Positions 58,986 through 64,000 of a stretch of 64,000 nt of DNA are shown here, one piece after another. The DNA is taken from the NCBI RefSeq assembly GCF_001729245.1, contig NZ_CP015218.1, positions 186,001 through 250,000 of the forward strand, in the 5' to 3' direction. Under the pieces are notes generated by a model. That model worked only from the letters and a program-made list of their open reading frames with translations, was not told the DNA's origin and ran no database searches. Each line of letters opens with the position of its first letter. Position 1 is the first letter of the stretch. The DNA is from Leptospira tipperaryensis (lineage in GTDB: Bacteria; Spirochaetota; Leptospiria; Leptospirales; Leptospiraceae). The position numbers were made by a program, and so were the translations under genes.

Positions 58986-59564
58986 ATGAATCCCAAAGTT
59001 GATAAATATCTAAGCAAAGCCAAAACATGGCAAAAAGAATTGGAAAAGTTAAGAAAAATCGTTCTTGAATGTAAGCTAACCGAAGAATTGAAGTGGGGGG
59101 TTCCCTGTTATACATTTCAAGAAAATAATATAGTTCTAATACACGTTTTTAAAGAATACTGTGCGCTTTTATTTTTTAAAGGCGCCTTGTTAAAAGATTC
59201 CGAAGGGGTTCTAATTCAACAAACTAAAAATACGCAGGCGGCACGTCAGATTCGTTTCACCGATGTTCGGGAAATTGTCAAGATGAAGTCGATTTTAAAA
59301 ACCTACATCAAAGAAGCCATTGAAATAGAAAAAGCCGGATTGAAAGTAAATTTTAAAAAGACTAAAGAATTTACCATTCCCGAAGAGTTTCTAACTAAAT
59401 TGGAGGAAGTCCCTGATTTAAAAACCGCTTTTGATGCGCTGACGCCCGGACGACAAAGAGCCTACATTCTTCATTTTTCTGCGGCTAAACAATCCAAAAC
59501 ACGAGAGTCAAGAGTGGAAAAATGTATACAACCAATTCTTAATGGAAAGGGATTGGATGATTGA
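58986..59564 (+). CDS. YdeI/OmpD-associated-like family protein (DUF1801)
   Basis: A 192-residue protein with the YdhG/YdeI fold pattern: KLRKIVLECKLTEELKWGVPCYTFQENNIVLIHVFKEYCALLFFKGALL, then a C-terminal YdeI-type helix region LTPGRQRAYILHFSAAKQSKTRESRVEKCIQPILNGKG. Family members occur widely beside regulators; the reaction is unknown. I chose the ATG at 58986. Confidence 0.85.
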   Translation: MNPKVDKYLSKAKTWQKELEKLRKIVLECKLTEELKWGVPCYTFQENNIVLIHVFKEYCALLFFKGALLKDSEGVLIQQTKNTQAARQIRFTDVREIVKMKSILKTYIKEAIEIEKAGLKVNFKKTKEFTIPEEFLTKLEEVPDLKTAFDALTPGRQRAYILHFSAAKQSKTRESRVEKCIQPILNGKGLDD

Positions 59565-59706
59565 AGCTAATAAAGAGCATATTTGCGCGCAAATAATCGT
59601 TCACTCTTGAAACCGAAGTCGTCACAAAAGGATCAATGGTTTGTTTGATTTTCTGCGTTTCTGTTAAACGACATTTTAAAGAATTCTAAACTGCACCAGG
59701 ATAACA

Positions 59707-60048
59707 ATGAAAGAAATAAAAACAGAAAGTGGAACGCTCGCGTTTTTCAACGAAGATGATATTCTTTTGGAAGATCCAAATTCATTTTTAGAAATCGTAT
59801 TTTCCACTTCTTCGGAAACGATCGTTTTTTCTAAATCGAATTTTCACGAAAAATTCTATGAGCTCAAATCGGGATTCGCCGGGGAAATTTTGCAAAAAAT
59901 TACGAACTATAAACTGAGGATGATTATTTTAGGAGATTTTTCCGGGTACGAGTCAAAAAGCTTTAAGGATTTTGTATATGAGAGCAATCAAAACGGGAAA
60001 GTGATCTTTATCTCCGATTTAGAAGCCGGTTTGAAGTTATTAAAATAA
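59707..60048 (+). CDS. DUF4180-family protein
   Basis: A 113-residue protein with the DUF4180 pattern: DDILLEDPNSFLEIVFSTSSETIVFSKSNFHEKFYELKSGFAGEILQKITNYKLRMIILGDFSGYESKSFKDFVYESN. Function unknown. Own ribosome site (CAGGATAACA) is modest. Confidence 0.85.
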   Translation: MKEIKTESGTLAFFNEDDILLEDPNSFLEIVFSTSSETIVFSKSNFHEKFYELKSGFAGEILQKITNYKLRMIILGDFSGYESKSFKDFVYESNQNGKVIFISDLEAGLKLLK

Positions 60049-60157
60049 TCCTGCCTCAGTGATTTAAAAACGTTTTGTTCCGTTTAAAACGAAATCATCT
60101 GAAAGAGCGGATTCTCTGCGCATGGAAAAAGAACCACCATGCGCATTTTAAATTCAT

Positions 60158-60628
60158 TCAGTTCATATCGTCAATCTTCAAGTCATCCGGGGCAGGCTGG
60201 CCTTGACCGACTTCCACAAGATTTTTTAGACTGAGTAAGAAGGTCGCCCATTTCATACTGCAATGCGCTGTGAACTCGCTTTCATTTTTCCAATCCTGGT
60301 GTCGAAATTGAATGATCGTCATTCCCTCTCCATCCGGCGCCTTACTCGCATTCAATTTAAAATCGATATGAGAACCGATCCAGTCGTCCGGTCCGGAAGT
60401 GCATTCCCAGAGCACACGTTGTGGAGCGAGTTCTTTCACTTTCATTTCCATATCGGCCTTGTGTCCAAAACTGAAACGAATCGATTCACCCAGACCGGAC
60501 ACTCCTCCTGAAAATGGTCCTTCCACTTCTTTTGTCCACCAACCCGCAAGACCCGCCTGTGTCGTCAGCGCCTTGATCACTTCTTCCGCCCCAGAACGTA
60601 TTCCAATTTTGTGATATATTCCGTTCAT
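60158..60628 (-). CDS. SRPBCC (AHSA1-like) domain protein 2
   Basis: A 156-residue START-like protein: IYHKIGIRSGAEEVIKALTTQAGLAGWWTKEVEG at the start and KWATFLLSLKNLVEVGQGQPAPDD at the end. Third gene of a reverse-strand cluster with another SRPBCC gene and ArsR2. Preceded by GGAGAAAAAT before the ATG. Confidence 0.88.
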   Translation of the reverse strand: MNGIYHKIGIRSGAEEVIKALTTQAGLAGWWTKEVEGPFSGGVSGLGESIRFSFGHKADMEMKVKELAPQRVLWECTSGPDDWIGSHIDFKLNASKAPDGEGMTIIQFRHQDWKNESEFTAHCSMKWATFLLSLKNLVEVGQGQPAPDDLKIDDMN

Positions 60629-60689
60629 ATTTTTCTCCTTCTACATTCCTTAAATTTTTCTTTCCGGCATCGCCGATAAAGACGTTGTT

Positions 60690-61160
60690 TTAGTTTTTCT
60701 CGTTAAACCATTCCGAGTAGGCATCGAGAATATGGGTCCAGCCATAGGTATGAGATTTGATTGCGCTCTCGTCGGCGAGACGTTCGTGAATCAAAGTCAC
60801 AAGAGTCTGAGGTTTTTGAATCGCACCGGTAGAAGTTGCGACCGTAGTCATAGGAAGTGCGGTGAAAGTGATCGTAACCAGAGTATCAAGTCCGCCGGTA
60901 GCATGGGAACGCCAAGTGAAGACTAACTTAGTAGGCTCTTCAATGGTTTGGTATTCACCTTCGTGGGGAAGGGTTTTCCCGTTGAGAGACATATCGATTC
61001 GAAATTTTCCACCGGGACGCGGATCGATGGCGACGGATTCCACAACGGGATCTCCGGATAAAAACCATCGCATTAAATTTTCAGCGTCAAGCCACGCTCG
61101 AAAGAGTCGGGTTTGGTCCGCGTTAATTTTTTTTTCTACTTTTAGTACGGGGTTCGTCAT
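60690..61160 (-). CDS. SRPBCC (AHSA1-like) domain protein 3
   Basis: A 156-residue protein: VEKKINADQTRLFRAWLDAENLMRWFLSGDPVVESVAIDPRPGGKFRIDM is the AHSA1 signature. I chose the ATG at 61160, which follows GAGGAGAAT; it lies inside the end of the ArsR2 gene (38-base overlap), so the two are coupled. Confidence 0.9.
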   Translation of the reverse strand: MTNPVLKVEKKINADQTRLFRAWLDAENLMRWFLSGDPVVESVAIDPRPGGKFRIDMSLNGKTLPHEGEYQTIEEPTKLVFTWRSHATGGLDTLVTITFTALPMTTVATSTGAIQKPQTLVTLIHERLADESAIKSHTYGWTHILDAYSEWFNEKN

Positions 61161-61509
61161 TCTTATTCTCCTCTTCTTCCATAAATGCTTCGAGTCTATC
61201 GAGTTTGTTGGTCCAGAATTCTTGATGATAGGTAAGCCAGGCAAAGGCTTCCGAAATCGTTTTGTTTTGCAACTCGAGCCGAAAACTTCTTCCGTCTTCG
61301 GGGGCTCGTACTTTGCGAACCAAACCCGCCGCGTTCAAGACATCGATATGTTTTGCAACTCCTGCAAACGACATCGAGAAGGGCTCCGCCAACTCTGAAA
61401 TCGTAAGCGAACCCTCGCGCAGACGTTCCAGCATCTGCCGCCGAGAACGATCCGCGAGCGCGGTAAACACGCGATCGAGCTTCTGTTCGTTTTCGAGTAA
61501 TTCAACCAT
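61123..61509 (-). CDS. ArsR-family repressor 2
   Basis: A 128-residue winged-helix repressor: DRVFTALADRSRRQMLERLREGSLTISELAEPFSMSFAGVAKHIDVLNAAGLVRKVRAPEDGRSFRLELQ. It heads the operon with two SRPBCC genes and is likely autoregulated through the inverted repeats upstream. Confidence 0.92.
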   Translation of the reverse strand: MVELLENEQKLDRVFTALADRSRRQMLERLREGSLTISELAEPFSMSFAGVAKHIDVLNAAGLVRKVRAPEDGRSFRLELQNKTISEAFAWLTYHQEFWTNKLDRLEAFMEEEENKNDEPRTKSRKKN

Positions 61510-61524
61510 TTGGTTGAGTAAATA

Positions 61525-61568
61525 AGATTCTCAGAATCTGTCAAATATTAAACCAATTAGTTTAATAT
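61525..61568. promoter_or_regulatory. arsR2 upstream inverted repeats
   Basis: Two perfect palindromes: AGATTCT-C-AGAATCT (61525-61539) and ATATTAAAC-N6-GTTTAATAT (61545-61568), with a minus-strand TTGACA box between them. Candidate operators of the ArsR2 operon. Confidence 0.65.
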
Positions 61569-61891
61569 ATTTCGAGACTCTTTTTGGCCTGGGAATCGAT
61601 ATCGGAATTCTATGTCTTTTCAGATTCCCCGTTCGGATTCTAATTCTGCCTTAGAACTGCAAAATGTAGGAACTGCTACGAAATCTAAAATACAGGAATT
61701 TGTAGGAGTTTCTACACAACGAGTTTCAAATTTCAAAAGTGCGATCGCACAAAATTCTCCGAGCCTTCGGGAAAGACTGAAAATTCTAATCTTGATAAGA
61801 ATTTTGGGAATCGAGAAAGGATAGTGCGAAAATTTTAGAACCTTTCGAATTCAATCTTGAAACCAATACAATAAGAAGAATTTTATAAAGA
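61569..61891. other. Intergenic region with two palindromic motifs
   Basis: GTAGGAACTGCTAC (61666-61679) and GTAGGAGTTTCTAC (61702-61715) are related to the motif at the symporter stop (11026). An open frame crosses them but shows no family likeness or ribosome site, so I do not call it. Confidence 0.5.
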
Positions 61892-62371
61892 ATGAAACCG
61901 CGCATGGAAACGTTATCTGAAAAAAAACTCATCGGAAAAAGAATTCTTTTGTCTCTAACGGACAACAAAACCCAAGAACTCTGGCGAAGTTTTATGCCAA
62001 GAAGAGAAGAGATTCAAAATAGAATCGGCACCGAATTCTATTCGATGCAAATATACGATGATTCTTATTTTATAAATTTTAATCCGAATTCTAAATTTGA
62101 GAAATGGGCGAGTGTGGAAGTTTCTAATTTTGATCACGTTCCGCATGATATGGAAACGACGATTCTTCCGGCGGGACTTTATGCGGTATTCTTCTTCCAA
62201 GGTTCTTCCAGTGAAGCTCCGAAAATCTTTCAGTATATTTTTGGGACTTGGATCCCCGGTTCCGATTTCGTTTTAGATCAAAGGCCTCATTTTGAAATTT
62301 TGGGAGATAAATACCGTAACGAGGATCCGAATTCGGAAGAGGAGATTTGGATTCCTATTCGATCAAAATAG
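61892..62371 (+). CDS. GyrI-like small-molecule-binding domain protein
   Basis: A 159-residue protein with the GyrI/AraC effector-binding fold: IGKRILLSLTDNKTQELWRSFMPRREEIQNRIGTEFYSMQIYD, then FEKWASVEVSNFDHVPHDMETTILPAGLYAVFFFQGSSSEAPKIFQYIFGTWIPGSDFVLDQRPHFEIL. It may bind or hydrolyse small cationic toxicants. ATG 61892 or 61904 are both possible starts. Confidence 0.85.
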   Translation: MKPRMETLSEKKLIGKRILLSLTDNKTQELWRSFMPRREEIQNRIGTEFYSMQIYDDSYFINFNPNSKFEKWASVEVSNFDHVPHDMETTILPAGLYAVFFFQGSSSEAPKIFQYIFGTWIPGSDFVLDQRPHFEILGDKYRNEDPNSEEEIWIPIRSK

Positions 62372-62528
62372 AAAAATAGAATCTGTTCCCAGATTTTTTA
62401 TACGATCGATGTCCAATTTCTGAAATCTCATTGGATATAGCAGTGCAACCCCGTTCCAATAGGAGTATCGAAAATGAACGAATTCACATTGTTGTTCCGC
62501 TTAGACTTTCTGCGGATAAAGAGATTTT

Positions 62529-63497
62529 ATGAAGCTTAAATTGATAGGAATCCTATTCGGATTTTTTTTCTTGATCTTTCTTTTTCTCAGCGTGGGAATC
62601 TGGAGCGCGAGTAATCAATTACTCTTTCCCGTGTGGAAGGGAGTTACAAAAGACTTGTCGGTTTGTACGGAAGAAACCGAAAAATATTGGGGGAAGGGTT
62701 GTGGAAACCTTCGGCTCACTCAAGAATTTCGATTTGAAGAAGTCAAAATTCCATCGATCAACGGTTACGAACTTCCGGGCTGGTTGATTCGAGTTTCCGA
62801 GAACCAATTTGGACGCGCGCCAGGTGTTATCTTATTGGTTCACGGTGGAGGATCGGATCGAAGAGAGGAAACAAAACTCATTCGATTCTTTTTAAATCAA
62901 AAACTCGACGTTCTTACATTCGATCTTGGTTGTCACGGAGAAGCGCCTTGTCCCATCTCCGGTCTTACTTACGGACATCGAGAATCAAGAGACGTTCTCT
63001 CGAGTTATCTATTTCTTACGGATCGTTATTCGAAAGTTTATGCAATGGGATCCTCGGTCGGCGCGGCTTCGATTCTGATCGCACTTCCGTCTATGCCAAA
63101 GTTGAGGGCGGTGATCGCTGAAAATCCCATGCTCAGTTTTGAAAAACTAATTCTGGATTCGCCGGCATCTCCTGATTTGATTCCTAACTGGTTTATCCGT
63201 TTGCTAATTCGTTTAACAATGTTTCGAGGAGAATTCGACGGCCTCCTAAGTCCTTTACATTCTCTCCGTATCGAAAAAACGATTCCTATCTATTTTATTC
63301 ATAGCAAAGAAGACAACGTGGTTCCTTATATGCATACGAAAGAATTGACAAACGTCTACAAGGGACCGAAAACTTTCTGGCTTTCAGAGAAAGGAAATCA
63401 CGGAACAATTTGGGACGCAGATCCTATCGAATATGAAAAAAGGCTTCGCGATTTCTTAAATCAAAAGTATTCCCTTTCCACGGAGGTTTTTAAATGA
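62529..63497 (+). CDS. Alpha/beta hydrolase, membrane anchored
   Basis: A 322-residue enzyme with an N-terminal membrane helix (LIGILFGFFFLIFLFLSVGIW). Catalytic elements: oxyanion LVHGGG, nucleophile AMGSSVGAAS, aspartate in HSKEDNVVPYMHT and histidine in KGNHGTIW. Related to BEM46/YqkD-type serine esterases or peptidases of unknown substrate. It overlaps the YciI gene by four bases. Confidence 0.87.
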   Translation: MKLKLIGILFGFFFLIFLFLSVGIWSASNQLLFPVWKGVTKDLSVCTEETEKYWGKGCGNLRLTQEFRFEEVKIPSINGYELPGWLIRVSENQFGRAPGVILLVHGGGSDRREETKLIRFFLNQKLDVLTFDLGCHGEAPCPISGLTYGHRESRDVLSSYLFLTDRYSKVYAMGSSVGAASILIALPSMPKLRAVIAENPMLSFEKLILDSPASPDLIPNWFIRLLIRLTMFRGEFDGLLSPLHSLRIEKTIPIYFIHSKEDNVVPYMHTKELTNVYKGPKTFWLSEKGNHGTIWDADPIEYEKRLRDFLNQKYSLSTEVFK

Positions 63498-63850
63498 ACG
63501 AATTTTTAATACTGATGCGTTTGGATCTTATCACAAAAGAAGAACAACCCTCTCCACAACAACTTCAAGTTTATATGAAACAATATCACGATTGGGTGGA
63601 AACTATCACGGCCCAGAAAAAATTTCTCGGAGGCAAGGGGCTTTCGACGGAAGGGAAGGTGATAAAATCCAACCAGGTGATCACGGACGGTCCTTTTGTG
63701 GAGATCAAAGAATCACTTGCAGGTTTTATTATGATCTTGGCTGAAGACTTCGAAGAAGCCGTATCGATTGCAAAGGAATGTCCCATCTTAGGAGGCGCCG
63801 GCAATAGCGTAGAAGTGAGACAGGTGGTTTCCGTTCACGAAAAAGGATAA
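63494..63850 (+). CDS. YciI/DGPF-family protein
   Basis: A 118-residue ferredoxin-like protein with the DGPF motif: LSTEGKVIKSNQVITDGPFVEIKESLAGFIMILAEDFEEAVSIAKECP. In many bacteria such a gene precedes a sigma factor of the ECF41/SigJ-like kind, as here. Start codon overlaps the hydrolase stop. Confidence 0.92.
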   Translation: MNEFLILMRLDLITKEEQPSPQQLQVYMKQYHDWVETITAQKKFLGGKGLSTEGKVIKSNQVITDGPFVEIKESLAGFIMILAEDFEEAVSIAKECPILGGAGNSVEVRQVVSVHEKG

Positions 63851-63894
63851 AAAACGGATGCCTTCGAGAACGATTTGCGGAGGCATTTCTATCT

Positions 63895-64000
63895 ATGGAA
63901 AACGGAGAACTGATTCCCAATCTATTTCGAAACGAGTACAGAAAAATAATTTCAGTGCTCTGCAAACGTTTTGGATTTGATCAGATTGAAATTGCGGAAG
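63895..64000 (+). CDS. ECF RNA polymerase sigma factor (partial, runs off the window)
   Basis: The first 35 codons read MENGELIPNLFRNEYRKIISVL followed by CKRFGFDQIEIAE, the N-terminus of sigma factors encoded with YciI proteins. A GGAGG site lies 12 bases upstream of the ATG. The gene continues past the window end. Confidence 0.8.
   Translation, partial: MENGELIPNLFRNEYRKIISVLCKRFGFDQIEIAE

Noticed and set aside
61612..61824. Small protein of 70 residues
   Set aside because: No ribosome site or family likeness and it reads through two dispersed palindromic motifs.

Overview
The window most likely comes from a Leptospira chromosome (pathogenic clade; inference). The basis is the gene style, spirochaete-type lipoprotein signals, toxin-antitoxin pairs resembling the Leptospira vapBC and chpIK modules, and flanking housekeeping genes (ilvD, an RND efflux operon, ArsR/SRPBCC pairs). 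Genes in the two flanks (1-12.4 kb and 55-64 kb) look like ordinary chromosome. The middle 40 kb is accessory, with AT-rich genes separated by GC-rich repeats.

Left flank: a HAMP/SpoIIE phosphatase; a reverse-strand operon (YgaP-like membrane protein, TolC, RND permease) behind two CsoR-type operators, next to a CstR-like repressor with its own operator; a TetR/nitroreductase divergent pair with a perfect palindromic operator; two tandem paralogous small proteins; a sodium:solute symporter; and a patatin-like lipase.

Accessory region: a XerC/D-type tyrosine recombinase (12.87-13.90 kb) is followed by a four-gene restriction-like operon (cytosine-5 methyltransferase, HSP90/MORC-type ATPase, Z1 helicase-like ATPase, PD-(D/E)XK nuclease) and a divergent pair of small XRE regulators. 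From about 20.9 to 52.4 kb lies a cassette array with the architecture of a large sedentary integron. Some 32 attC-like sites (mostly 176-187 bp, all in the same orientation) separate short units whose genes are almost all on the + strand. The R'' box of each site complements the R' box of the preceding site, which is the signature of units that circularise through attC. The complementarity continues about 10 bp into each unit with a unit-specific sequence, always broken at the same position (+11, A facing C). Cassette contents: six toxin-antitoxin modules (Doc twice, BrnT-like, HigBA, VapBC, MazF/ChpK), candidate defence genes (SIR2-like, tandem HEPN, DUF4145, HsdR-N nuclease, Abi-like), YiiX-type peptidases, SH3 lipoproteins, membrane proteins, a metallophosphoesterase and several decayed cassettes. 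No canonical IntI is visible. The adjacent recombinase lacks the IntI-specific insertion, so the array is either an integrase-less cluster or is served by an unusual recombinase.

Right flank: the last cassette gene is interrupted by a decayed IS5-family element. After it come an IS3-family remnant, a repeat-rich lipoprotein, ilvD, DUF4256, two ArsR-SRPBCC loci, YdeI- and DUF4180-family proteins, a GyrI-like protein, an alpha/beta hydrolase, and a YciI protein followed by the start of an ECF sigma factor cut by the window end.
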